Positions 50,108 through 58,035 of a stretch of 64,000 nucleotides of DNA are shown here, one piece after another. Location of the stretch: assembly GCA_944390825.1 (NCBI GenBank), contig CALXRG010000011.1:1-64000 (forward strand), written 5' to 3'. The position numbers were made by a program, and so were the translations under genes. The notes under the pieces were generated by a model that was not told the origin of the DNA, made no database searches, and was given only the letters and a program-made list of their open reading frames with translations. This DNA comes from an uncultured Akkermansia sp. GTDB taxonomy: Bacteria > Verrucomicrobiota > Verrucomicrobiia > Verrucomicrobiales > Akkermansiaceae. Numbering within the stretch: position 1 is the stretch's first letter; every line of letters starts with the position of its first letter.

Positions 50108-51763
50108 TTAGTTCGCACGCAGGGCGCGCGAGGGATCCTGGCGTGAGACGACAATGGCTGGTACGGTGGAGGCGATGATGACCATCACAAAGGCTTTGAA
50201 GGCTTGCCAGGAGAAGGTGGCCGGGTCATAGACAGCAGGTAGCTCGATGCCGTGCCCCTGCATGGGGAAGGGATCCAGACCAATGCCGGCCAGCGCAGCC
50301 TGGATTTCCAGACGGTAGTAGAGGACAAGCAGCGCCAGCACGACACCGAGAACTGCCCCAAGCAGCCCAATGATGATGCCCTGCCAGGCAAAGATGCCTA
50401 CAATTTTGCCCGGGGTGGCACCCAGCGCTTGCAGAACGGCGATTTCACGCTTGCGCTGCATGGAGACGGTGAACATGACCGCCATGATGCAGAAGCTGGC
50501 AATGAGTGAGATGATGGAGAGGACAAAGCTCAGCATGACACGTTCGTTGGCAATGAGGTCGTGCCATTGCTTCAGGCGGTCGCTCCAGGGCTGGATGCTC
50601 CAGCTGAGTCCAAGCGGGTGCTCATCGGTGGCTGCGGAGAGATCCGGGAGAATCGCTTCGATGGCGTTCATGGCCGGTTCATAGTTGTTCGGGTCGGTGA
50701 GGCGCACGCAGATGCCCTGGACCTGGTCCAGTCCGCCTTGAGAGTAACCGATGGCATCCTGGGCAATGGTAAGAGGCAGGTAGATGCCAGGGCCGGGCAG
50801 GTTTTCCGGGGTTTGATAGATACCGACAATTTCCAGGTCAGTAGGCATGACCATGTCGTTGATGCTTTTGGCGGCGCGGCCGTCCTCCTTGTCCCGGTCC
50901 AGGCTTGCAAGGGTCGCGACGGTGTTGTTCCATGTCTGCTGCTCGGCTTGGCTGAAGGGGGTGCCGGCGATGTGGCTTTGCGCCAGCTCGGTGAGTTTGC
51001 TGCACCCTTCGATTTCGCCCGGACGCATCCTGTCTTCCGGCATGCGGTAGAGGATGTCCAGAGTGGCGGAGAGTTTGTCAGCGGGGATCATGAGGCCCTC
51101 TGCGGTACTGGCGGCGCCGTCGAAGAATTGGCTGATGGCTTGCTTGAACGTTTCGTCCTGCTGGGTGATCAGGGGCTCCTGAATCATGGAGTAGATGCGT
51201 CCCGCACGCTCCAGCCCCCCCGCCAGCGGGGTGAGGGTCAGGGTATCGCCGACGCTCAGCCCCAATGAGTTGGCCGCAGCCGTGGAGATGATGCAGATGG
51301 GGTCATAGCCGGCTCCCAGGTCACTGCTGCCGGCGATGATCATATCCGAAATGGGCCCGATCTGGGCATTGTTCTCCGGCTGCAGGGCAGAGAAGGTGAC
51401 CGTGTTGAGGATGTGATTGGCGCTGACGCTCCCCTGGCCATCCAGCTGGGGGTAGGCGCAGATGACACCGGGTACGGTGGCTATTTTCTCCGTCAGTTCC
51501 CGCCAGTCACAGGTTTCGAGATTGATGCAGGTCCTGCCTTGCTCGTTGAGCAGGGCGATTTGCAGGTGGGGCGTGAAGGCCAGTACGCGGTCGTCTACTT
51601 CTTTTTGCAGCCCTTCCATGACGGAGAGCACGACGATGAGCACCATGACGCCCAGGGCCACGCCCAGCGTGCAGATAAGGGTGATCACAGAGAAGGCCGT
51701 GCGCAGCGGGTTGAGGTACCGCACGGCAAGCATCAGGCTCAGATTGCGTCTCAGAAGTTTCAT
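50108..51763 (-). CDS. LolC/LolE-family lipoprotein-release permease
   Basis: A 551-residue ABC permease (FtsX-like) of the Lol system that extracts lipoproteins from the inner membrane. The N-terminal signature AVRYLNPLRTAFSVITLICTLG and the first helix are typical of LolC/E. A long periplasmic domain (about 55-410) follows, then three C-terminal helices with VMFTVSMQRKREIAVLQALGATPGKIVG, the coupling-helix region, in two parts. It is longer than the usual 400-415 residues because of periplasmic insertions. LolD is not in the window. It has a near-leaderless promoter. Confidence 0.9.
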   Translation of the reverse strand: MKLLRRNLSLMLAVRYLNPLRTAFSVITLICTLGVALGVMVLIVVLSVMEGLQKEVDDRVLAFTPHLQIALLNEQGRTCINLETCDWRELTEKIATVPGVICAYPQLDGQGSVSANHILNTVTFSALQPENNAQIGPISDMIIAGSSDLGAGYDPICIISTAAANSLGLSVGDTLTLTPLAGGLERAGRIYSMIQEPLITQQDETFKQAISQFFDGAASTAEGLMIPADKLSATLDILYRMPEDRMRPGEIEGCSKLTELAQSHIAGTPFSQAEQQTWNNTVATLASLDRDKEDGRAAKSINDMVMPTDLEIVGIYQTPENLPGPGIYLPLTIAQDAIGYSQGGLDQVQGICVRLTDPNNYEPAMNAIEAILPDLSAATDEHPLGLSWSIQPWSDRLKQWHDLIANERVMLSFVLSIISLIASFCIMAVMFTVSMQRKREIAVLQALGATPGKIVGIFAWQGIIIGLLGAVLGVVLALLVLYYRLEIQAALAGIGLDPFPMQGHGIELPAVYDPATFSWQAFKAFVMVIIASTVPAIVVSRQDPSRALRAN

Positions 51764-51774
51764 GTAGTCGCGCT

Positions 51775-51803
51775 AGTATTCCAGTTGTTGCCTGAATTTT
51801 CAA
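51775..51803 (-). promoter_or_regulatory. Promoter of lolC/E
   Basis: Minus strand TTGAAA (51798-51803), a 17-nt spacer and AATACT (51775-51780). The ATG at 51763 follows after 11 nt. Confidence 0.55.
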
Positions 51804-51897
51804 GTCTAAATGGTGGCATGTTTTGGGCCTGCTTCCCAGGTGTCTTTTTTCACGTGGTGTTATTGGAACAATTCTAAAGAACTGACACACTATCTTC

Positions 51898-51925
51898 TTG
51901 CCTGCCAGCCGCTCTATGCTAGAAT
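51898..51925 (+). promoter_or_regulatory. Promoter of trxB (leaderless)
   Basis: TTGCCT (51898-51903), a 16-nt spacer and TAGAAT (51920-51925). The ATG at 51934 follows after 8 nt. Confidence 0.7.
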
Positions 51926-51933
51926 ATGGGGCA

Positions 51934-52869
51934 ATGAACGAGAAACTTATCATCATTGGGACGGGGCCCGCCGGGTATACGGCGGCCATTTATGCTGCCC
52001 GCGCAGACCTGAAGCCCCTGGTGTTCACAGGTGACCAGCTGGGCGGTCAGCTCACGACGACAACAGAGGTGGAGAATTTCCCCGGTTTCCCTGAGGGAAT
52101 TATGGGGCCGGAGCTGATGTTCAACATGAGCAGTCAGGCGGAGAAGTTCGGCGCCCGTTACGCGTATGAGACGGTGACAGCTGTGGAAAAGGACGGTGAG
52201 AGTGGTTTGTTCGTGGTGAAGACCACCGGTGGTGAGTATACTGCCCAAGCCGTAATTGTAGCCACGGGCGCAAAGGCTCGTTATATGGGGCTGCCGGGGG
52301 AGAAGGAGCTTATCGGGCACGGTCTGACGGCCTGCGCGACCTGTGACGGGTCGTTCTACCGTGATGTGCCCGTATGTGTCGTCGGTGGCGGGGACAGCGC
52401 CTGTGAGGAGGCGTCGTTCCTGACCCGTTTTGCGTCGAAGGTGTACCTCATCCACCGGCGGGACCGCTTGCGTGCCAGCAAGGCCATGCAGCAGCGCGTG
52501 CTCAGCAACCCGAAAATCGAGATCCTGTGGAACAGCACAATTTCTGACTACCGGAAAGACGACAGCGGCGAGCTGTGCGGTATCGTGCTTAGCGATACCG
52601 AGACGGGCGAGCAGCGCCCGCTGGAGCTCAAATGCGTCTTTATGGCGATCGGGCATGAGCCGAACAGTAAGTTCCTGGGCGATTTGGTCGATACGGATCC
52701 GGCCGGCTTTATTATTCGCCCGTGGGGTGGTGCGGCCACCCGCACACCGGGACTTTTCGCGGCAGGTGATGTCGCGGACGCCGTCTACAAACAGGCGATT
52801 TCTGCGGCAGGCATGGGGTGTTGGGCTGCCCTGGAAGCTGAGCGCTATTTGCTTGAGCTGGAGGATTGA
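51934..52869 (+). CDS. trxB: Thioredoxin-disulfide reductase
   Basis: A 311-residue FAD- and NADPH-dependent reductase of the cytoplasmic thioredoxin system. The FAD loop GTGPAGYTAAIYAARA is at the N-terminus, the redox pair CATC is in TACATCDGSFY (about 135-138), the NADPH loop is VVGGGDSACEEA, and the C-terminal FAD block is GLFAAGDVADAVYKQ. The start at 51934 is consistent with the family and the promoter; an upstream start would lie inside the promoter. The thioredoxin gene is not in the window. Confidence 0.97.
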   Translation: MNEKLIIIGTGPAGYTAAIYAARADLKPLVFTGDQLGGQLTTTTEVENFPGFPEGIMGPELMFNMSSQAEKFGARYAYETVTAVEKDGESGLFVVKTTGGEYTAQAVIVATGAKARYMGLPGEKELIGHGLTACATCDGSFYRDVPVCVVGGGDSACEEASFLTRFASKVYLIHRRDRLRASKAMQQRVLSNPKIEILWNSTISDYRKDDSGELCGIVLSDTETGEQRPLELKCVFMAIGHEPNSKFLGDLVDTDPAGFIIRPWGGAATRTPGLFAAGDVADAVYKQAISAAGMGCWAALEAERYLLELED

Positions 52870-52912
52870 GTATTTCCCTGAGTTTTTTTCATTATCCTGA
52901 CTTATCACACTT

Positions 52913-53554
52913 ATGAAACGTACTGCGTTCATCCTGACGGCTGTGCTGCTGGGGGCCCTGGCTTCCTGCACGTCCACCGAGGAATTGGTCGGTGAGGCCG
53001 ATGTCCTCTACAAGCAAAAGAAATACAGCGAGGCGGTGCCCCTGTTACAGGAAGCCGCTGAGCGGGGCGATGCCCAGGCTCAGCTCATGCTGGCCAAATG
53101 TTACGACTTTAGCCAGGGCGTTCCCCACGACATGGCTCAGGCCGTGCGGTGGTACACCGCTGCGGCACAGCAGGGTAACAGCAACGCCATGGACAACCTT
53201 GGAACCTGTTACATCACTGGCCAGGGTGTGGCCAAGAACGAGGCCACCGCCTTCGCCTGGTATCAGCGGGCAGCCCGGTTGGACAACCCCCATGCTCTCA
53301 ATAATCTCGGCCTCTGCTACCTCAACGGCCAGGGGGTTGCCAAGAACGACACCCTGGCTGCTGAGAACTTCCGCCGCGCTGCCCAGATGGGGCACCGCAG
53401 TGCCCAGTACAACCTCGGCCGCTGCTACTTCCATGGCATCGGCGTACCCCGGGATGAGGAGAATGCCCGCTACTGGGTCTCCAAAGCCGCTTCTCAGGGG
53501 GACAAGGAGGCTAGCGCTTTCATGGCTGATCACCAGTGGCTCACGATGCCCTGA
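52913..53554 (+). CDS. Sel1-repeat lipoprotein
   Basis: A 213-residue lipoprotein with lipobox LASC (Cys at about 19) and five Sel1-type repeats: ADVLYKQKKYSEAVPLLQEA, GDAQAQLMLAKCYDF, GNSNAMDNLGTCYITGQGVA, NPHALNNLGLCYLNGQGVA and HRSAQYNLGRCYFHGIGV. It probably binds other proteins in the periplasm or at the outer membrane. It starts 43 bp after trxB and may share its promoter. An 11-bp tandem duplication covers its stop codon. Confidence 0.85.
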   Translation: MKRTAFILTAVLLGALASCTSTEELVGEADVLYKQKKYSEAVPLLQEAAERGDAQAQLMLAKCYDFSQGVPHDMAQAVRWYTAAAQQGNSNAMDNLGTCYITGQGVAKNEATAFAWYQRAARLDNPHALNNLGLCYLNGQGVAKNDTLAAENFRRAAQMGHRSAQYNLGRCYFHGIGVPRDEENARYWVSKAASQGDKEASAFMADHQWLTMP

Positions 53555-53564
53555 CGATGCCCTG
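53543..53564. repeat. Exact 11-bp tandem duplication across a stop codon
   Basis: ACGATGCCCTG is present twice (53543-53553 and 53554-53564). The TGA stop of the Sel1 lipoprotein spans the junction (53552-53554). Confidence 0.85.
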
Positions 53565-53874
53565 ATTAAGGCTGCTGTGCCCTCGTACGGTCGCGGTACC
53601 GTTCAGGGCCGCTGAACCGTAGTAGGACCACTATACCGCGGCTTGGCTTTGCCGTTGCGGCGGAGCCAAGCCGCGCGTTACCCCGAAGGGGCCGCGGCCC
53701 GTATCCTGCCGTCGGCGGGTGATCGGCTGCGCCCGGGCCTGGCTTTCTGTGACCCGAGCAGGGTGGCGTGTCGCTTAGTCCCGATTGGGGTGACACGGCC
53801 GCAGACAACGGGAAACAGGAATTCTGCCCGCGGCAGGTTCTTCCAAAATAAGGGAAACGTCGATCATTTACGGC
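53555..53874. other. Intergenic region with inverted repeats before cdaA
   Basis: About 320 nt after the Sel1 lipoprotein. It contains a short GTTCAG/CTGAAC hairpin near 53601-53617 and the perfect 11-bp inverted repeat described separately. No supported gene. Confidence 0.4.
53638..53674. repeat. 11-12 bp perfect inverted repeat
   Basis: 53638-53648 pairs with 53664-53674, extendable by one pair. The 15-nt loop and lack of a U-tract make it a weak terminator candidate; it could also be a protein-binding site. Confidence 0.6.
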
Positions 53875-53903
53875 TTGCAGGGTAAGGAGTCGTGGGGTAG
53901 AAT
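53875..53903 (+). promoter_or_regulatory. Promoter of cdaA (leaderless)
   Basis: TTGCAG (53875-53880), a 17-nt spacer and TAGAAT (53898-53903). The ATG at 53910 follows after 6 nt. Confidence 0.75.
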
Positions 53904-53909
53904 AGCGCC

Positions 53910-54710
53910 ATGGGAGTGCTAGAGTTTATCAGAGCTGGGTTTGAGGTCCTGGTGCTGGCGTTCATCTTTTACCAGGTTTACCGTGCCTACAAGGATTCGC
54001 CAGCTGCGACGATTTTCATCGGGCTGATTCTGCTGCTGATCTTGGGATCCGTGCTCCTGAAGCTGATTGGAGCAGGGGTGCTCAATCATCTGGTCACCGT
54101 GTTTTTTGCCGGGCCTGGTTTGATTCTAGTGGTGTTGTTTCAGCCGGAAATCCGTTCTGTGCTTTCGAAATTTTCCCGCAAGCTGATGGGAGGTCGTTTT
54201 TGGGGGAGGGCCGATGCCGGCAACGATGACTTCATGGAGGCGGTCAAGACGGCTGTGCAGTACATGGCGAGTCGCCGGGTGGGGGCTTTGCTCGTGTTCC
54301 GCCGTACCAACCGCTTGGATGAGATTGAGCACTTTGATGCCGGAACCGAGATTGATGCCGCGTTTTCTCCCGCACTGGTGGAGACGATTTTCTACCCCGG
54401 ATCGCCACTTCACGATGGAGCAATGATTATCGAGAACGAGCGTATTTCCTATGCCGGCGCCATCCTGCCGGTCAGTGAGCGTGCGCCGATTGATTCGACG
54501 ATGGGACTTCGTCACCGTGCTGCTATGGGGATTGCAGAGAAGAGTGACGCCGTGGTTGTGGTGGTATCAGAGGAAAAAGGGCGCGTGAGTCTTGTCTGTG
54601 GACCGATGATCCAAACGGACCTTTCTGTGGAAATGCTGGGTGCCCGCCTGGCCCAACTCCTTTACGAACATGCAGATAAAAAACAAAGTAACCAAGTTTC
54701 TCAGGACTGA
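53910..54710 (+). CDS. cdaA: Diadenylate cyclase CdaA
   Basis: A 266-residue membrane enzyme that makes cyclic di-AMP from two ATP. Three N-terminal helices (about 8-75) lead to the DAC domain. RRVGALLVFRR, the catalytic DGA in SPLHDGAMIIENERISYA, and the RHR of GLRHRAAMGIAE are present, as is a C-terminal VVVVSEEKGRVSL. Length equals typical CdaA. Cyclic di-AMP controls potassium and osmolyte balance and the cell envelope. The gene overlaps a 55-residue CdaR-like peptide by 41 bp and precedes bioD. Confidence 0.95.
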   Translation: MGVLEFIRAGFEVLVLAFIFYQVYRAYKDSPAATIFIGLILLLILGSVLLKLIGAGVLNHLVTVFFAGPGLILVVLFQPEIRSVLSKFSRKLMGGRFWGRADAGNDDFMEAVKTAVQYMASRRVGALLVFRRTNRLDEIEHFDAGTEIDAAFSPALVETIFYPGSPLHDGAMIIENERISYAGAILPVSERAPIDSTMGLRHRAAMGIAEKSDAVVVVVSEEKGRVSLVCGPMIQTDLSVEMLGARLAQLLYEHADKKQSNQVSQD

Positions 54711-54837
54711 GTGGAAGGCCAAGCTGACTTGCCTGCTGCTGGCGATCATCGTGTGGGTGGTGGCGGACCGGCTTTACGTGCAGAACGGAAAGGAAGAGAT
54801 CAGTGATGATGATATCCTGATGGCGATGCCTGATTGA
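54670..54837 (+). CDS. Minimal CdaR/YbbR-like membrane peptide
   Basis: A 55-residue protein whose first 40 residues match the N-terminus of CdaR/YbbR proteins: a basic segment, then a helix in KLTCLLLAIIVWVVADRLYV (about 18-37). The extracytoplasmic YbbR repeats that normally follow are absent; the frame ends after an acidic tail (EEISDDDILMAMPD). It overlaps cdaA by 41 bp, the position of cdaR in Firmicutes, where CdaR regulates CdaA. It may retain only the CdaA-contacting helix. A decayed gene is the alternative. No ribosome site. Confidence 0.7.
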   Translation: MQIKNKVTKFLRTEWKAKLTCLLLAIIVWVVADRLYVQNGKEEISDDDILMAMPD

Positions 54838-54897
54838 GGCTTCCCCTTTGCATCAGTCAAACGGGGTGTATGCCGGTGTTACCTTACCAACCAAGAT

Positions 54898-55536
54898 ATG
54901 CAGGACTTTTTTGTTACAGGAACAGACACGGAAATAGGTAAGACGTACGTAACGTGCTGCCTGCTGCGGGATTTGCGACGCAGAGGGTTTCCCGCCATGG
55001 GGTACAAGCCGATGGCATGCGGTGACCGTGCGGATGCCCGGGCGATGCGCGATGCCACGGATCCCAAGGTGAGCCTGGAATTGATTAACCCGCTGTACCT
55101 GCGGGCAGCGACGGCGCCTTATGTAGCGGCTCAGCTGCAAAATACGGAGATTTCGCTCGAACCCCTCGTGCAGGGATACCGCGCATTGAGCGCGGAAGGT
55201 TATTCCCCGGTGCTGGTGGAGGGGGCCGGGGGCTGGGAGGTGCCGATAGCGCCGGGACTTTCCATGTCTGATTTTGCGGTGGCTCTGGGACTGCCGGTGG
55301 TGCTGGTGGTAGGCAACAGGCTCGGGGCCGTGAATCACACGGTACTGACCGTACAGGCTATCCGCAGCCGGGGATTGGAATGCCGGGCGATTGTGCTGAA
55401 CCATGCCGGAGAGTCATGGGATACGGCTTCGCTCACCAACAAGGCGCTCATCGAGGAGTTCACCGGGCTGCCGGTGTGCGCGGAGTTGATTCACGGCCAG
55501 GAGGATCTGGACTCCCGGGCTGTGCTGGGTATTTAG
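54898..55536 (+). CDS. bioD: Dethiobiotin synthetase BioD
   Basis: A 212-residue ATP-dependent carboxylase that closes the ureido ring of dethiobiotin. The P-loop variant GTDTEIGKTYVTC is at the N-terminus, MGYKPMACG provides the substrate Lys, VEGAGGWEVPIAP is the second loop and LNH the nucleotide-binding segment. Length is normal. It lies 60 bp after the CdaR-like peptide; bioA, bioB and bioF are not in the window. The spacer ends in ACCAAGAT before the ATG, without a clear ribosome site. Confidence 0.95.
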   Translation: MQDFFVTGTDTEIGKTYVTCCLLRDLRRRGFPAMGYKPMACGDRADARAMRDATDPKVSLELINPLYLRAATAPYVAAQLQNTEISLEPLVQGYRALSAEGYSPVLVEGAGGWEVPIAPGLSMSDFAVALGLPVVLVVGNRLGAVNHTVLTVQAIRSRGLECRAIVLNHAGESWDTASLTNKALIEEFTGLPVCAELIHGQEDLDSRAVLGI

Positions 55537-55720
55537 TGTTGCTCCGGTTTCCGGCATTGTTCCCGGTGTCGCCTCCTCGGAAGCAAACACACTCCGGGCG
55601 GGCTGTCTGAGGGCAGACTGTCTGAGCTCGGCTTAGGGAGCGGGGGCTGCCGCTTCCTGCCGGGGGAGGGCGTTGCCGCTGGGAAGCTCTTCCCGGTTGG
55701 GCATGGTGGCGGGGCGCCTC

Positions 55721-56332
55721 TTAGCCAGTTGGTTTCCCGTAGCGGTGCTGCCGCAGGGCGTCTTCCGGTGTGATGGCGCGCAGGACGCGACAGGGGTTTC
55801 CCGCGGCGACCACGCCGGCAGGGATGTCTTTGACGACGACGCTGCCTCCACCGATGACGCTGCCCTCACCGATGCTGACTCCCGGCATGACTTGGACGCC
55901 GCCCCCAAGCCATACCTTGTCGCCGATGCTGATGGGGTGTGCGTACTCCAGCCAGGCCAGCCGCCGCGCGATGTCAAGTGGGTGTCCTGCTGTATATAGT
56001 CCGCAGTTGGGCCCGATGAGAACTCCATCACCGATGGTGATGGGAGCACAGTCGAGCATGATGCAGTTGTGGTTGATGAAGACCTGATCTCCCAGGTGGA
56101 TGTTGTAGCCGTAGTCACACTGAAAGGGTTGCATGATCACGCTGCGTGGCCCAATAGAGCCCAGGAGGGCGCGGAGAAGGTTTTGCAGGAGGGTGGTGTC
56201 GGTGGGAAGGCTGGCGTTGAATCGGTGGGTGAGCAGTTTTGCCCGGGTCCGGTCTTCGGCTAGCTCAGGATCGCTGGCATCGTACAGCTCTCCTGCCAGC
56301 ATGCGTTGTTTGTTGGTGGGTGGTTCGTTCAT
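55721..56332 (-). CDS. Maltose/galactoside O-acetyltransferase-type protein
   Basis: A 203-residue left-handed beta-helix acetyltransferase (LacA/Maa/NodL group). The N-terminal Mac domain (about 5-55, KQRMLAGELYDASDPEL) is followed by hexapeptide repeats with IHLGDQVFINHNCIMLDCAPITIGDGVLIGPN (two blocks), the catalytic His in TAGHPLD and a C-terminal GVSIGEGSVIGGGSVVVKDIP. It transfers acetyl from acetyl-CoA to a sugar hydroxyl, perhaps in detoxification or polysaccharide modification. The start at 56332 fits the family. No sugar operon adjoins it, so the acceptor is unknown. Confidence 0.9.
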   Translation of the reverse strand: MNEPPTNKQRMLAGELYDASDPELAEDRTRAKLLTHRFNASLPTDTTLLQNLLRALLGSIGPRSVIMQPFQCDYGYNIHLGDQVFINHNCIMLDCAPITIGDGVLIGPNCGLYTAGHPLDIARRLAWLEYAHPISIGDKVWLGGGVQVMPGVSIGEGSVIGGGSVVVKDIPAGVVAAGNPCRVLRAITPEDALRQHRYGKPTG

Positions 56333-56604
56333 CAGACGGTGGTGTGAGGTCGCAATGGGTGTGTCATGCGAGGCCGGGAAGAATAGCCGGGGGCCAGTCC
56401 GGTTTCGGGAGTTATGTTGATGTTTTGCTGTTGCTTTCCTAATCTTGATCGTGCGGTTGACGTCAGATGCCTGAATGCTAGGTGAAATGGTCGCTCCCGT
56501 CAAGAAAAATGAGCTGCTCCGGTGCTCAGACTGGGCGAAACCGGCGGTGTTTTTCTTTTCTAGCATCTATTGAACAGGGGAGGGGGAGGGGGTGTCGCTG
56601 ATGC

Positions 56605-57861
56605 ATGAAGGAGCTGCTGTTGCTTCCGCTGCGTAAGTTCGGACGTGTGCTGGAAGGTACATGGGTGTATTTGGGATCACTGGGAGCGATGGCTATGCTG
56701 GTGGGTACTTTGGGGATGGCGTTGTATCATACGATTGAGTGGAGGCGGATTGGTGGTGAGGCTGAGTATTACGGTGGGGTGGTGAATCACGGCGGTGCCG
56801 AATTGCCTGAGGGGGTGGCGGCTCTCCCTGATGAGCTCCAGGAGAAGCCTCATTGCTGTATTCGTTTTGAATATGATGGGGAAGGTCGCTTGCTGGGCTT
56901 TGTGTATTTGAATGCCTATGGGCAGGTGGGGTGTATTCCGGGTAGTGCGGTGGCTGCTCAGCGGATGGTGTATGATGAGCAGGGCCGCTTGCTTCGAAAG
57001 CAGAATGTGGATGAGAGGGGGGTGCCCGCAGCGGACGCCGCTGGCGTGGCGACCCGTTTGTTCTCTTATGATGCAGCGGGTAATTTGGTGCGCCGCGAGA
57101 CGCTTTCGGCTGATGGTGCGCTGGTCGTTCCGCGCATGGCCGGGTACGCGGTGGAGGTGGTGACGTATGATGAGAAGCACCGTCCTGTTTTGAGGGAGTA
57201 CCAGGATGAATACGGCAAGCCCGCTATCAATGCCTGGGGTGAGAGTCGTCTGGTGTATCGCTATGATGACGCGGCGGGTGTGAGTACCCGAGAAAATTAT
57301 GTTGATGATGTGCTGACGGAGAATCACTTCGGGTATGCGGTAGAACGCCGGGAGGCTGCTGCCGACGCCCAATGCTCAACGGTGAGCTGGCTGGATGCCC
57401 GGGGAAATCCGGCTGTGAATCATCAGACGGGCTCTGCTTGTGTGTGTACTCGTTGGAAACGGGAGGCGGGATTACACAGGGAGTTTGTGTGTAGGGATGC
57501 TGAGGCACAGGAGCCGGTGGGGGTCCGCAGTTGTGCGGAGCGCTTGGCGCGGTATGACCGGCAGGGGCGCTTGGAGTGGGAGTGTTTTAAGGCTGAGGAT
57601 GGATTGCTTTGTTTGCATCCGTGCCTGGGCTATGCAGAGCGGGTTTGCCGCTACGGGGAGGATGGCGGGTTGCAGACGGAGTTCTTTTGGGATGCCGGGG
57701 GACATCCGGCGATGTGCTACGAGAAACGCTATTTGCCGGCGTCGGATGCGGAGCCGCCTTGTGTTCTGAGCCTTTTTTGTGACGGCAGTACGTCGGTTCG
57801 GCCTGTAGCTGGGGGAAACCAAAAGACGGGACTGTCGGCCGGTGCTTACGCGCTTCCTTGA
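56605..57861 (+). CDS. Membrane-anchored YD-repeat protein
   Basis: A 418-residue protein with one N-terminal helix (about 22-43, LGSLGAMAMLVGTLGMALYH) and a long domain of YD/RHS-like repeats: YDEQGRLLRKQNVDERGVP, YDAAGNLVRRETLSADG, YDEKHRPVLREYQDEYGKP, YDRQGRLEWECFKAEDG and YGEDGGLQTEFFWDAGGHP. Repeats are about 40-45 residues, each with a D-x-x-G-x-P type end. It lacks the Rhs core end and any toxin domain, so it is not a classical polymorphic toxin. A GGGGAGGGGGAGGGGG-type purine run precedes the ATG and may include the ribosome site. Function unknown. Confidence 0.75.
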   Translation: MKELLLLPLRKFGRVLEGTWVYLGSLGAMAMLVGTLGMALYHTIEWRRIGGEAEYYGGVVNHGGAELPEGVAALPDELQEKPHCCIRFEYDGEGRLLGFVYLNAYGQVGCIPGSAVAAQRMVYDEQGRLLRKQNVDERGVPAADAAGVATRLFSYDAAGNLVRRETLSADGALVVPRMAGYAVEVVTYDEKHRPVLREYQDEYGKPAINAWGESRLVYRYDDAAGVSTRENYVDDVLTENHFGYAVERREAAADAQCSTVSWLDARGNPAVNHQTGSACVCTRWKREAGLHREFVCRDAEAQEPVGVRSCAERLARYDRQGRLEWECFKAEDGLLCLHPCLGYAERVCRYGEDGGLQTEFFWDAGGHPAMCYEKRYLPASDAEPPCVLSLFCDGSTSVRPVAGGNQKTGLSAGAYALP

Positions 57862-58035
57862 GGGTGCAATTCCTGGTTTGGGTAACGGCTGATGCTGGCG
57901 TGGCGGGCTTGGGTGTAGGGGCGTTTTGGGGCGGTTGGGCGGTGTGTTCCGGCACGGGTGGGGGGGCACAAGGGACCGGAGGGTAGCGTAGCGGGCGGAT
58001 GGGGCCCTGTGCAGTTGGGAGAGCCCGGAGTGGAT

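Noticed and set aside
56605..57861. Rhs-type polymorphic toxin
   Set aside because: No Rhs core end, toxin tip or immunity gene; the repeats are few and the protein is short.
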